A program made the translations under genes and the position numbers. 64,000 nt of DNA from Primulina eburnea (taxonomy: Eukaryota; Streptophyta; Magnoliopsida; Lamiales; Gesneriaceae), in assembly GCF_022965805.1 (NCBI RefSeq), contig NC_133103.1, forward strand, positions 26,960,329 to 27,024,328, given 5' to 3'. The notes beneath the pieces are model-generated. The model searched no databases. It saw nothing but the letters and a program-made list of their open reading frames with translations, and was not told the origin of the DNA. Positions 23,736 to 37,052 of the stretch are shown in pieces; position 1 is the stretch's first letter, and the number at the start of each line of letters is the position of its first letter.

Positions 23736-25556
23736 TGTTGTGGGGACCGAAGGCTAATCAAGTTCTTAATCATCATGGGACTAATTAATCAATTATAAAC
23801 AGGAGTCTAATTTTTTTAAAAATAATGCGGAACGTAGTGACATAAAACATATATATACATCTCAGTGTATAAAAGTAACAATCCTGTTTCACATACTTTT
23901 ATTCAACTATGGTTTAACAGCTAATATCAAGTGTCCAACCCTATTCTAATCAAAGTCCGGAATCTCCACTCTAATCACGATCTCTCTCATCTCCTCAAAC
24001 CCTGAACCTGTCCCACCCGTTGTCATGTACACATACAGAAAAACAACAGCCGGATAATTTCGGTGAGAATATAATTCCAGTAAAATCAACGAAACATGCA
24101 ATCATATAAACAAATATAAAGCATGTAACAGGTAACATCAATATGTATCAAAATCTGAAACATAATCAATCATAGACTGTCGACAATGCGCGTAACTCTA
24201 CAATTCAGACTGACTCAATCCTAGTCTAAGGATCCAGGTTTCCAGACATTGGCATTCCATATCAACCAACAGTAATAGAAAAGACTCCAGTTCTATCCAC
24301 GTCGATATAGGATCGATCACCAGTAACAGAAGAAGCTCTGATTCTATCCACATCGGTATAGTATCGTCACCAGTAATAGAAGAAACTCAATTCTATCCAC
24401 ATCGATATGACATCGATCATCAGTAATAGAAGAAGTTATAATTCTATCCACATTGATACGGTACCGATACCAGTAATAGAAGGACTACAATTCTATCCAC
24501 ATCGATAGCCAATCATCCGGTGACAACCTATGGCACTATCGCCATACACTATCTTATGACATCGTGCAATGTGCCTGTGGCGATTCACCACCATTATGCA
24601 CTTCTGTCATAAGAGTTACTCTTCTAAACCGCATATATAAAATCAAGAGAACAAGTACATCAATCCACTCAATGCAATAAAGTAAAGTATGTGATTTAGG
24701 GGAACTCCAGTCTAAACCGACTCAAGTCGATCTCCCAATACCACATCTATTATACCTTCGTTTGTAGTCTCGGTCTAAAGCAATCGAAGTCTAAACTCAA
24801 GACTGTCTCTGTAAATCTGAAACGATAATCAAGAATCATAATATCAATATTTCATTCTCAATTCAACTCTGAATCTGATTAATCTGAATTTATCAAATCA
24901 GCGGTATAACGGCACAATCTTAGTATTTCGTCATATATATCACAAGATATTAATTACAAATCATAACCCATATTCGATACAATTGTAATCAGTCTATAAT
25001 CCACATCTATTCAATTCTCAATCAATATAATCAGAAAATCATAACAATTCCATAATCAATCTGTTCTTCGATCTGACTTTTATTCTACGATGTCTAACAT
25101 ATCCCGAACACCACATAATGATCAAATAATAATTCCTCCATATCATAATTTAATTGATAAAGAACTCAATGAAACTTACATCATGGTCGTCTGGTGAGAC
25201 GATCTCAGAACTGTGCTCGGATTAAAAATCAGATCGCCGGGTACTTGAAATCAAATTTCTAACACACGAAGAAGCTTGAGGGTTTAGGCTATGGTTCTCT
25301 CAATTCTCGTTGCTGGAAATCTGAATTAGATGGATGAGTTTACACGTTTAAGTGCATGTCAAGACAGGGTCCCACTCAAATTCAAATATTATCAATTTAG
25401 CCCCTGAATCTTCACTATTTGCAATTCAGCCCTCAATAACTCTTTTTAATTCCATTTCAATCCTACATAATTAGAAAAACCGTGGAATTCAATTCATAAT
25501 TCCAAAATCATAAATTAAATATTCTCGGATTAAAATGATATAATCTCGGGCCTTAC
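23736..25556 (-). mobile_element. gypsy-1 5' LTR, copy B
   Basis: Matches the 5' LTRs of A and C end to end, with the minisatellite at about 24,270-24,520 and the same eroded outer tip (CCTTAC followed by TATCAGGG). Shorter than A by a net loss of about 40 bases from small indels. Confidence 0.85.
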
Positions 25557-25756
25557 TATCAGGGTCGCGACAGAGATGAGAGATGGACATTGCGTGGTGA
25601 TCACGGGCGTAGCAGATGAACTAGTATTTGTACTTTGACATGTACTGTATTTAATTATTGGTTTGTAGAATATAGATAAAACAAAACATGTATATTATGT
25701 TTGTTGTATTGAAATAAATATAGAACTATCTTGTGCTTGAGTTATATACATTTGAA

Positions 25757-26325
25757 TTAATGATAAAAAGCAAAATTTTGACCCGCAATTTTGAATAAAG
25801 ATCCGATTAATCCCGAAAAGAACTGAGTTAGAGCCCGGGTCCCCCAAACAGCTCTCAGAATATCTTCCAATGTCTGGATAGTCCGCTCTGACTGTCCGTC
25901 GTCTGTGGATGATATGCGGTACTCAAATGTAACTTCGTACCTAGAGCCTGCTGCAAACTCTGCCAGAGTGCGAAGTAAGTAGAACCAAGGATCACGGTCG
26001 TCCACTTCTCTGACATATATCAGCCATCTCGTCATGTCTGATGTAATCTTGTATTGAAATAAAGCATGCAGATTTGGTCCACGATCAATTACGACCGAAA
26101 TCGCATCACAACCTCTGGAGGATCTAGGTAACTGCGTTACACAAATCCATGGAAATGTGATCCCATTTCCATTCTGGAATAGACAAACTGTGCAGTAGAC
26201 CTCTTGGTTTCTTTCTTTCGCTTTCACCTGTTGGAAATTCAGACACTTGGCTACAAATTCAGTAACATCAGATTTCATCTATTTCCACAAAATTGTGTCT
26301 TCAGGTCATTATACATTTTTATGCC
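25757..26325 (-). pseudogene. gypsy integrase core fragment, copy B
   Basis: Corresponds to 12,453-12,930, with further indels. The same non-coding neighbour and the same inverted junction are present, so the rearrangement predates the copying. Confidence 0.75.
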
Positions 26326-26340
26326 GTTTGAAGCTATCAG

Positions 26341-26690
26341 ATGAGCATCGAGATGGCACCGTTTGAAGCTTTTTATGGCAAGAAGTGCAGATCTCCGTTG
26401 CATTGGGATGAATCTCAGAGGTACCGAACTTGGCCTGACATGATTCGTGAAATGACTGAGAAGGTGAAGATTATTCAGAAGAGAATGAAGAGACACAGGA
26501 TAGGCAAGCCAAATATGCGAACATCTGACGAAGACCGTTAGTATTCGATCAGGGAGACAGAGTAATTTGAAGATTTCCCCTTTCAGAGGCGTTGTCAGAT
26601 TTGGCAAACGCGGGAAGTTATTTCCTAGATACATCGGTCCGTACGAGATCTTGAGAAATTGGAGATCGGAGCGTTATAGATAAGAAATTT
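26341..26690 (+). pseudogene. gypsy integrase C-terminal fragment, copy B, cut at the B/C junction
   Basis: Corresponds to the start of 12,951-13,580 (SIEMAPFEAFYGKKCRSPLHW) with indels. Similarity stops at about 26,680, inside the region encoding EKIGDRAY, where different sequence begins. Confidence 0.75.
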
Positions 26691-26747
26691 TAAATAATTT
26701 TTATGAATGCGGTTTACGTGGACTGATTTCCGGACGTTACAGGCAGT
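26690..26747 (-). mobile_element. LTR-end-like sequence at the B/C junction
   Basis: The minus strand starts TGTAACGTCCGGAAATC at about 26,742, a TGTAA-type LTR start. Only about 55 bp are present before copy B ends. The equivalent sequence upstream of base 1 is outside the window, so I cannot tell whether this is native to the copy C left flank. Confidence 0.5.
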
Positions 26748-27840
26748 CATGGAAATTCTGGTAGTTGGTCATAGTTGCAGCTCAGGGGATACAACCTAGC
26801 CACAATTCTTATCAGTCTCTCAACAAGAGATAGAACATGAGATCTAGCTTTATTTATTTCATGTTTTACTTTTAAATCATTTATTCACAATATCGGTGCA
26901 ATCTATGAACAGTTCAGTTTATACTAATATTTAGATTTTACTGTATTTGCACAACAACTTAGTTTGATATTACCAAAAAAGAAAAAAAATTAAGATAGAA
27001 TTTAAATCAAAGTTTTGGTGAATAAATACTAAAGATCTAACTTTGTCAAAATTAATGAATGCAAATCATCTAAACTGAATTCACTCTCTAAAAGACATGC
27101 TACACTAATACAAGATGAAATGGACAAACAAGTTGTGTTGTCCAACTAAAATGATCTGAAGAGCATCTAAATAGCTTAAATTGAACCAAGTTGTTCACAT
27201 ATATTTTGTAGCATAACAGATCAGCTCGCAACTAATCCGACAATATGATTTGAAAAAAACATATAGTTATCTACGAGTATATTCCAATTGTTGTCTCCAA
27301 AGATATATATAAGATTTTTTGGTTACTTCTTCTAGCAGTGTCCAAGAAATTTGAATTTATTGTTACTATTTTTAGAAACAGGGACACGACATGTGGCATC
27401 ATCATCTTCACAATTATCGGCCACCCAATAATCTATGAATATCGTCTCTATTTATTGATGTTGGGGACAACATCTATTAAAAAAGGATGTATCGGAATTG
27501 AAGAAGACCACAATTATATTGAACATCATTAAGAATTTCAAAATACTCGGCATCTTTCAAGTAAATTTGAAACGTCTAATGTTTAAAATGCTACAATTTT
27601 TTTTGGGAAGCTAATACTCGAAAATTGTATCTAAATGCATGCATGAGATACCGTCAAAAATTTACATTTATAAAATAGTAGCCATCAACAAACTGGTAAA
27701 AATACCGCAGTTTAAAAATAGACAAATCGTCAAGACTTACGTTTTAAAATAATGCAAATAAGAAACAAGTAAAATCCTCACAACCATCAAAATGTAAAAA
27801 CATAGCGTGAAAAATATTCATGCCCACTCCTAACTAAAAA
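26748..27840. other. AT-rich non-coding sequence (copy C), no gene recognised
   Basis: Near-identical repeat of 1-1,080, with few single-base differences. No coding similarity was seen. Confidence 0.55.
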
Positions 27841-27841
27841 C

Positions 27842-29888
27842 GTAATGTGCAGAAAATATATGTTCCTCGGGTTCACGTGTGCACATCCAGCCCCGCCTAC
27901 TCAGACTTCTGCACCTCCAGCCTCCTCATCAACATGTCACCTGCATCATTCACACCTAGTGAGTCTAAAGACTCAACATACCTATAACGTTAATAGCAAG
28001 TACATATACATAACATGCAACAGTGAAAATACAACACTAAAAAAACATTTCATTAACTTAAAGCATAAACGTATACATGTCATAAAAGCATAACATGTAA
28101 TTCATCTCGTCATAACATCATATACTTGTTCATTTTCTATAATCGAATTTAGTTCGTTAGTTGTGAATTTCGTATCAGCTCTATCATATCATCTGTATTC
28201 GTATCAACTCTATTCGATGGATCCATCTACATATAACCATGGTACCCGACGACGGAGAAATCAGCGACAGTATTACCCATCCAATGAGCATTGGCCTTAC
28301 AGCTCATCGTATACATATATCTTAAGTCATAACAAGCTCCCATCCTTCAAAACATAATCATTTTCATCAATTATAAAAATCATGCATATACGTAGTTTTT
28401 TCTTAAAATCAAGCATATACATGTCAGAATTGTGTTTAGGGAGCTGTCAAGACTGCTAACTCAACCTGAAGAGGACCACGCTTAAACCATAATTCAAAGA
28501 TTCCTAATCGACCTTCACATAACCTAATATAACCATCACTAAGCTCAGTCGTAACGACGTATTAATACTCAAACAAGACAATAGAAATTAAACTAAAAGC
28601 TCACAAAACCTTGGACCAGTGCCTAGGCACTGACATTGTGGCGCTGCGGCGCTTGGTTAGCGCCTACGCGCCCTGCAATCAGCGCTGTAGTGCTAATAAT
28701 TCGAGTACTAGGCGTCGCGGCGCCTAAAGGGCAGCGTCGCGGCGCTAACTCTACGGCAGAAAAAACGTCCCGAACACCTCAAAACCAACTTCTACCTTAC
28801 TCTAAACCAAATCAACCCAGTCCCAAACCAACACTCCAAGCTCGCCACTAGACCCCTCCTGGATCAATCTAACCAAGGACCCTAGCCCCATGCATGTTGT
28901 ACACAATCTTCCTTGAAAGCACCAGCTTCGAACCTTAATCATCAACCTACCCTTTTTATCGCCCCTAGACTCACGACCAGCAGCCCATCAAACCTTCCCA
29001 GCATTCACACCGCCCACCAAGGTCTGAGCCATGGCCTGGACCGAGCCCATGCTTGTTTCTCCCATCCCTTTCTTCCGATCTAGCCATATCAAGCATTCCC
29101 TAGCCAAAAACCCATCGGCCTTCACCTTAACCCAACTGAGACTCGACTCCAGCATCATGTCCCCTTGAATCTTGTCTTAAGCAGTCCCATAACAACCCAT
29201 TTCGGCAGCCCCTTGCACAATAATGTGAACAACGTGAGTTTCATAAAATATATATGCATATTCATGTAAAACCTTTGCAAAAATGATATTACTTGATAAA
29301 TCAAATAAATTCTCATGCAATACACACACAACAGCATATACATAGCGTGAATGATGAGAAAAAGGGATACATAGCGTGCTTTGATGATCATATGCTTGAA
29401 AACTCGCAGAACTATGCGCGGGACGTGAACCGGAGAGGCGGGGAGGAAGCTTTCTTTGAAATCTGAATGGGCCAAAGGTTTGCTGTGGTTTTGCTGCTTA
29501 AGACTCAAGGGGAGGCTGTTGATGGAGGGGAGGGATGGCTGCTAGGGTATTATTAGGTTTAGAGTTAATTTAGGGTAGTGGCGATAAAAAATACTCAACC
29601 AAGGCCCATTTTCAAAAATCATGCTTTAATACAACATATATTAATAAGTAAAAAATTAATTATCCAATAAAAACATTTTCCCTGATTATCTCTGGTCTCC
29701 GTTACCCGTTTGAGCGTGAAACGAAACTTAAAACTTTAATGCTTGAAACTTAAAATAATCATGAAATAACCCCTATCCATGCATAAATCGTGAAATAAAA
29801 TGCATAAAAATCATTAGCCACATATTTTAATAACAACCCTTGACTACATGCATTCAAGTTACGTACTTCGAATTTTCTAAACCTTACA
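27842..29888 (-). mobile_element. Long LTR of gypsy-2 family, copy C
   Basis: Near-identical to 1,100-3,147. The LTR start TGTAAGG is at 29,888 after the purine tract; the dyad GAGTCTAAAGACTC is at 27,961-27,974; the GC-rich patch is at about 28,616-28,752. The distal LTR end is unresolved. Confidence 0.6.
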
Positions 29889-29940
29889 ATTCTCCAGCCC
29901 CTTCACAGAATTTCGTCCTCAAAATTTAAAACATACTGAT

Positions 29941-30460
29941 TCACTCCGGGTAGAGACTCCTCATCTCGGTCTCAATCTCCCAAGTAGCCTCCTCATCGGA
30001 GTGATTCAGCCACTTGACTTTGACCATGTGGATCACCTTGTTCTGGAGCCTCCTCTCCTGACTGTCCAATATTTGAGTGGGTCTCTCCTCGAAAGACATG
30101 TTCGGTTTCAGTTGAATTGGCTCATAGTTCAGCAAATGCAAAGGATTCGACATGTACTTCCGTAGGATGGAGACATGGAACACATTATGAACTACCCGCC
30201 AGATTCGGCGATAATGCTACTCTGTAAGCGATTGTCCCAACTCTCTCCAGGATCTCAAACAGGTCCTATGTATCTAAGACTGAGCTTGCCCTTCTTCCCA
30301 AACCTCATCACACCCTTCACCGGTGCGACCTTTATGAACACTTGGTCTCTTACGGCAAACTCAAGATCTCGATGCCGCCGATCTGCGTAAATATTCAGTC
30401 GGCTCTGAGCGGTCTTCATCCTGTCTCGGATCTTAACCACTAACTCTGTAGTCTGACTTA
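29941..30460 (-). pseudogene. gypsy-2 integrase C-terminus, copy C
   Basis: As at 3,200-3,720 but with small insertions near 30,192 and 30,261 that shift the frame, giving pieces at 29,941-30,183 and 30,255-30,440. The truncation breakpoint against the gypsy-1 LTR is the same. Confidence 0.85.
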
Positions 30461-30472
30461 CACTAACCTCTT

Positions 30473-32209
30473 AGTTTATAAAAGTACAAATCCTGTATCA
30501 CATACATTTATTCAGCTAAGGTTTAACAGATAATATCAAGTGTCCAACCCTATCTCTAATCAAAGTCCGGAATCTCCACTCTAATCACGATCTCTCTTCA
30601 TCTCCTCAACCCTGAACATGTCCCACCTGTTGTCATGTACACATACAGACAAGACAACAGCCGAATAATTCCGGGGAAAATATAATCCTAGTATAAATCA
30701 ACGAAACATGCAATCATATAAACAAATATAAAGCATGTAACAGGTAATATCAATATGTATCAAAATCTGAAACATAATCAATCATAGACTGTCGACAATG
30801 CCCGTAACTCTACAATTCAGACTAGACTCAATCCTAGTCTAAGGGATCCCGGTTTCCAGACATTGGCATTCCATATCAACCAACAGTAATAGAAAAGACT
30901 CCAGTTCTATCCACGTCGATATAGCATCGATCACCAGTAATAGAAGAAGCCTGATTCTATCCACATCGGTATAGTATCGATCATCAGTAATAGAAGAAAC
31001 TCCAATTCTATCCACATCGATATGACATCGATCATCAGTAATAGAAGAAGTTATAATTCTATCCACATCGATACGGTACCGATCACCAGTAATAGAAGGA
31101 GCTACAATTCTATCCACATCGATAGCCAATCATCTGGTGACAACCTATGGCACTATCGCCAATACACTATCTTATGACATTCGTGCAATAGTGCCTGTGG
31201 CGATCCCACCACCATTAGGCACTTCTGTCATAAGATTACTCTTCTAATACCTGCTATCTATAAATCAAGAGAACAAGTACATCAATCCACTCAATGCAAT
31301 ATCAATGCAATAAAGTAAAGTATGTGATTTAGGGAAACTCAAGTCTAAACCGACTCAAGTCGATCTCCCAATACCACATTGACTTATACCTTTCATTTGT
31401 AGTCTCGGTCTAAAGCAATCAAAGTTTGAACTCAAGACTGTCTCTGTAAATCTGAAACAATATATCAAGAATCATAATATCAATATTTCATTCTCAATTC
31501 AAATCTGAATCTGATTAATCTGAATTAATTCAAATCAGCGGTATAACGGCACAATCTCAGTATTCCCGTCAATACCATATCACCAGATATTAATTACAAA
31601 TCATAACCCATATTCGATACAATTTGTAATCAGTCTATAATCCAAATCTATTCAATTCTCAATCAATATAATCAAAAAATCATAACAATTCCATAATCAA
31701 TATGTTCTTCGATCTGACTTCGATTCTACGATGTCTAACATATCCCGAACACCACATAATGATCAAATAATAATTCCTCCAATATCATAATTTCAATTGA
31801 TAACTGAACTCAATGAAACTTACATCCTTGTGTAGCTCTTGGTGAGACGATCTCAGAACTGTGCTCGGATTAAAAATCAGATCGCTGGTACTTGAAAAAT
31901 CAAATTTCTAACACACGAAGAAGCTTGAGGGTTTAGGCTATGGTTCTCTCAATTCTCGTTGCTGGAAATCTGAATTAGATGGATGAGTTTACACGTTTAA
32001 GTGCATGTCAAGACATGTGTCCCACTCAAATTCAAATATTATCAATTTAGCCCCTGAATTATTCACTATTTGCAATTCAGCCCTCAATAACTCTTTTTAA
32101 TTCCATTTCAATCCTAATAAATTAGAAAAATCGTGGAATTTAATTCATCATTCAAAAATTCATAAATTAAATAATCTCGGATTAAAATGATATAATCTCG
32201 GGCCTTACA
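30473..32209 (-). mobile_element. gypsy-1 3' LTR, copy C, lacking its terminal 130 bp
   Basis: Starts TGTAAGGCCCGAG on the minus strand at 32,209 after the polypurine tract; ends at the same breakpoint as in A. It carries the 51-bp minisatellite at about 30,885-31,140, with one base lost near 30,950. Confidence 0.85.
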
Positions 32210-32310
32210 ATTCTCCCCCTCTGAGACATGATTTCGTCCTCGAAATCTCAAGCAATCATATCCCAGGCAATCAAATCAGAAATAACCGAAACTGAAATAG
32301 TAAACTCACA

Positions 32311-35300
32311 TCAGTGGAATAATTCTGGGAATTTCTGTCTCATATCTGATTTAGTCTCCCAAGTAGCTTCTTCAGTGCCATGACAAGTCCATTGAACTTT
32401 CACCATAGGAATCATTTTTGTTTTGAGTTGTTTTTCTTTACGATCGATAATCCGGATCGGTTTTTCAATATAACTCAGATTTTCATCAAGTTCTGCCTCG
32501 TCTGGCTGCATAACGTGAGAATCATCAGGGAGGTATTTCCGCAGCATTGATACATGAAAGACATCATGTATTCCAGATAATGAAGGCGGCAATACTAGTC
32601 GATAGGCACGATCTCCTATCTTTTCGAGAATCTCATAAGGACCGACGTATCGTGGAGACAACTTTCCCTTCTTTCCAAATCTAACCACACCTCTAAAAGG
32701 AGAAATTTGCAGGAACACCCGGTCTCCTGCTTCAAATACCAACGGTCGTCGTCGAAGGTTGGCATATTTGGCTTGTCTGTCCTGGGCTGCCTTCATTTCT
32801 TTTGAATCATTTTCACCTTTTCTGTCATATCTCTGATCATATCAGGTCCAGTCTCAGGAACTTCAGAGATATCATCCCAATATAATGGGGATCTGCATTT
32901 CTTTCCGTACAACGCTTCAAATGGGGCCATCTCAATACTCCTCTGATAGTTGTTGTTGTACGAAAACTCGCAAAGTGGCAATGCATCTTGCCAGCTAGTG
33001 TTAAAATCAAGCACTACAGTTCTCAACATATCTTCCAATGTCTGAATCGTTCGTTCTGACTGTCAGTCATGTCTGTGGATGATATGCGGTACTCAAATGT
33101 AACTTCGTACCTAGAGCTTGCTGCAGACTCTGCCAGAAGTGCGAAGTAAACCGAAAATCACGGTCAGAGACAATCGACTTCGGCACTCCATGCAGTCTAA
33201 CAACTTCCTTGACCTAGATATCTACCATTTGATCAAATCTGTACGTCATCTTGTATGGAATAAAACATGCGGATTTGGTCAATCTGTCAATCACGACCCA
33301 AATCGCATCACAGCCTCGGGAGGAACGTGGCAACTGTGTCACAAAATCCATGATAATGTGATCCCATTTCCATTCAGGAAAGGACAAACTCTGCAACAAT
33401 CCTCCTGGCTTCTTCCTTTCAGCTTTTACCTGTTGGCAATTCAGACACTTGGCTACAAATTCAGTAACATCAGATTTCATTTGTTTCCACCAATACTGTG
33501 TCTTAAATCATTGTACATTTTTCCTGCCACCAGGATGAATGCTAAAACGACTGTTGTGCGCTTCTGACAGTATTTGCTATCTTAAATCCGAAACATTCGG
33601 CACAACAAGGCGATTATTCACATACAAAATGCCATTTTGCACCTGATATTCCGATCGATGTCCCGCTTTAACCATAGCAATCGACTTCTGTATATTCTGA
33701 TCATCTCTCTGAGCTGCTTTAATTCTCAAAATCAGCTCTGATTCAGCTTGAATAGTATATAATCTCATAGGTCTCCGATCTGTCTCAAATACTAATCCAG
33801 ACAAACAGCAGTCCTCAATCAAATTTGAGACACCTATCGTCGATATGGATAAAGAACATACCTTTCGACTCAGTGCATCGGCTGCTGCATTAGATTTTCC
33901 CGGATAGTAATTGATTTCGCAATCGAAGTCTTTCAGTAAATCCAGCCATCTTCGCTGCCTCATATTCAATTCGGATTGCGAAAATAGATATTTCAAGCTT
34001 TTATGATCAGAATAAATTTCGAATTTCTCACTGTAGAGGTAATGTCGCCATACTTTCAAAGCAAATACTATGGCTGCCAATTCAAGATCATGAATTGGGT
34101 AACGAGATTCATGGGGCTTTAGTTGTCTCGAGGAATAAGCGATAACATGTCCTCGCTGCATCAACACACAACCCAATCCGCGGTGAGATGCATCACAATA
34201 AACAACAAAGTCACCAGTACCTGAAGGAATCGTCAACACAGGCGCACTGGTTAATATTTTCTTCAATTCGAGAAAAATGGTCTCACATTCCTCAGACCAA
34301 ACAAACGGATCATTTTTCTGAGTCAACTGTGTAATCGGTTTGGCAATACTCAAAAAGTCTTTAATGAATCGGCGATAATATCCTGCCAATCCCATAAAAC
34401 TGCGTATCTCTGGTACAGATGTTGGTCTCGGCCACGAAATCACTGCGTCAACCTTACTGGGATCAACTGATATACCGTCTCCGGATATAATATGACCCAG
34501 AAATACTACTTGTTTCAACCAGAACTCGCATTTCGACAATTTAGCATACAGTTTCTCCGCCCTCAAATTCTCAACACAGTCCTCAGATGATCAGCATGCT
34601 CAATCATATTCTTTGAATAAATCAATATATCATCAATGAATATGATAACAAAATCATCCAAATATTTCTGAAAGACGCGGTTCATCAATCCCATAAATAC
34701 CGCCGGTGCATTTGTCAAACCAAATGGCATGACAATAAATTCATAGTGTCCATACCTGGTTCTAAATGCAGTTTTCTAGATATCAGACTCCCTAACTCTC
34801 AATTGATGGTATCCAGATCTCATATCGATCTTGGAATATACAGATGAACCTTGCAACTGATCAAACAAATCATCAATACGAGGCAATGGATATTTATTCT
34901 TTACCGTTGCCTTGTTCAGTTGCCGGTAGTCGATACAAAGTCTCATCGACCCGTCTTTCTTCCTCACGATCAGTACTGGAGCACCCCAAGGGGATACACT
35001 CGGTCTGATATACCCCTTGGCCAGTAAATCCTCCAACTGTTCTTTCAATTCTTTTAACTCGATCGGTGCCATTCGATATGGTGCCCTCGAAATCGGAACT
35101 GTTCCTAGGCATCAATTCAATACTGAAATCGATCTCTCGTATCGGAGGCAATCAAGGAATCTCATCTGGAAAGACATCAGCAAACTCACACACCACTAGG
35201 CAAATTTTCCAATGATGGACTCGATTTCAGTAAATCAACTGAATAAACCAGAAATCCATCCGCTCATTTATGCAACAATCGAGTCATATTCATAGCAGAT

Positions 35301-35730
35301 ATCAAAGGAATTCTGGCACGAGAACCCTTACAATAAATTTCCACACCTCAGCCATCTCAGGTCTGAATCGAACAATTTTGTGGAAACAATCGACTGTAGC
35401 CCTGTACTTGGTCAACGTATTGATACCGATAATACAATCAAAATCAGATATTCCAAGCACAATACAGTCCAACTCAATCTCATGCCCATCATACTGCAGT
35501 ATACTAGATTTAACAGATTTCACTGACATCAAACCTGTCCCTAACGGCGAAGAAACAGACACTACTGCAGACAATGACTCAATAGGTAACGCATGACTCA
35601 ATGCAAACCTCTCAGAAATAAACGTATGTGATGCACCAGTATCAATCAATACATATGCAGGACAACCAGAAATAAGACAGTTACCTGCTACGACATCATC
35701 AGGTGCATCCTGTGCCTGCTCCTCAATCAA
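32311..35730 (-). pseudogene. gypsy-1 pol, copy C
   Basis: Same domain order as the copy A pol: protease (DTGASHTFIS), RT, RNase H (CDASHRGLG), integrase (KCLNCQQVKAE) and chromodomain-like tail (EEATWETKSDMRQKFPELF). It shares with A the stop near 34,775, the frameshift near 34,567 and the overlapping frames at 32,793-32,796. It adds an AT insertion near 33,069 and a base insertion near 35,106 that A lacks. Shared plus private lesions show inactivation before duplication and some later or error-derived changes. Confidence 0.9.
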
Positions 35731-35751
35731 AGCAAATAGTCGGGCCTGCTA

Positions 35752-36809
35752 TCTAGGAGGCTGGCTCGCTGTCTGGCTCCATCCTGGCCTCTGCTGTGAC
35801 TGAGTAGACGGTGCTGGCTGAAAGGAATGAACGGCAGAAGATCGTCTTCCTGTCTGAGCCACTGATCCAGATGACTCAGCGGCCTGGGATCCCTGAGCAC
35901 CTCGCATGTGGACATACTCGGGCAAAGTGTTCTTGCTGTTTACAAATGCGGCAGTTGCCGAACACTCCTCGGCACTGTTCGGTGGAATGCTTCCCTCCAC
36001 AAGTGCTACAGTAGGGTCCTATATAACTCTGGCCCTGACCAGCCTGTCTAGAGTCATTCGAACTAGATGAGCTACTTCCAGCTTTCTTGAATTTCTTTCC
36101 CTTAGCTTTCAGGAAGTCTTTCTTCCCACTACCACTGCTGCTCTCAAATCGAGGAGCTGGTGGAGGCATCTATGATCTCGGTGCTGAAGGCACAAACGAA
36201 GCCTCTTTCTGTCTCATCAGACCGGCTTCGGCTCCCTTAGCTCTATTCAAGGCATCAGTGAAATTGTTTGGCCTCCCGGTATTCACCAAGGTAAAGATTT
36301 CAGGATTTAGGCCATTTATAAACTGGTCCGCAACGGCCTCATCATGTTCAGCCACATGAGGAGCAAATCGGAGCAGAGTAGAGAACTTGGCCACGTATTC
36401 CTCGATATTTAGTTGGCCCTGTCTCAAGTTGGCGAACTCGGCTCCCTTGTCCTTCCTATATGAAACTGGAAAGAACCTTTGATAAAATTAAGCCTTAAAC
36501 ACATTCCAGTTAATGGTCGTACCTCGTTGTTCCAATGCCCGTTTCGTCGTGATCCACCAGTTTTTGGCAACGTCATGCAGCTGGTGTCCGATCAGTTTCA
36601 CCCTCTTCTCATTAGTCTATTCCAAAGATTCGAACATCATTTCAATAATCATCCAACCAGCTCTCACATTCCACGGAATTCTCCGTACCTTTCAAAGTCG
36701 GTGGATGGAATGACTGAAACCTTTTCAACAATTTCTCCATGGGAGTAGCTGTCACATCCATGGGAGGATTCGATGTACTACCCTGTTCAGGCACTCTTGT
36801 CGGAGGCAT
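35752..36809 (-). pseudogene. gypsy-1 gag with zinc knuckles, copy C
   Basis: Start at 36,809 after the primer binding site. It keeps the base that A lost near 9,349, so the segment from MPPPAPRFESS through both zinc knuckles is open until a two-base shift near 35,905. Stops at about 36,168 and 36,490 are shared with A. A small insertion near 36,648 breaks the N-terminal part. Confidence 0.87.
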
Positions 36810-37038
36810 ATCTGATAATCATAGAGGTTAGTGCTTCCAACTAACACATATCAGTTTCAATCTTCCTCGGATCATCTTACAGCCTGATCCATTCCAAATA
36901 ATACACAATACCATATCAAAATCAGATATTCAGGCAAACATGTATTAAAATATGAATTCATGCTAGCAATCTAAAGCAGGAAAGAAAACCTCAATCTACC
37001 CCGCTCACTAGCTTCTGACTCAGTCTCAAGGATCTATC

Positions 37039-37050
37039 GCTCTGATACCA
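37039..37050 (-). other. Primer binding site for initiator tRNA-Met, gypsy-1 copy C
   Basis: TGGTATCAGAGC on the minus strand, two bases from the LTR terminus. Confidence 0.95.
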
Positions 37051-37052
37051 CT

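Larger units (their letters stand above)
15796..26690. repeat. Copy B: partial, indel-rich third copy of the retroelement nest
   Basis: From about 15,800 the sequence restarts at the equivalent of A 2,410 and follows the same layout to the equivalent of A 13,285. It differs from A and C by a very high density of one- or two-base insertions and deletions, many in homopolymers but also elsewhere. Where A and C differ by substitution, B matches C at the sites I checked (for example GGTAATATC near 17,380 and 30,744 against GGTAACATC near 4,001; TTTGCAGG at 19,321 and 32,706). This is the pattern of an unpolished long-read copy of the C sequence, though a real degenerate copy is not excluded. Confidence 0.85.
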
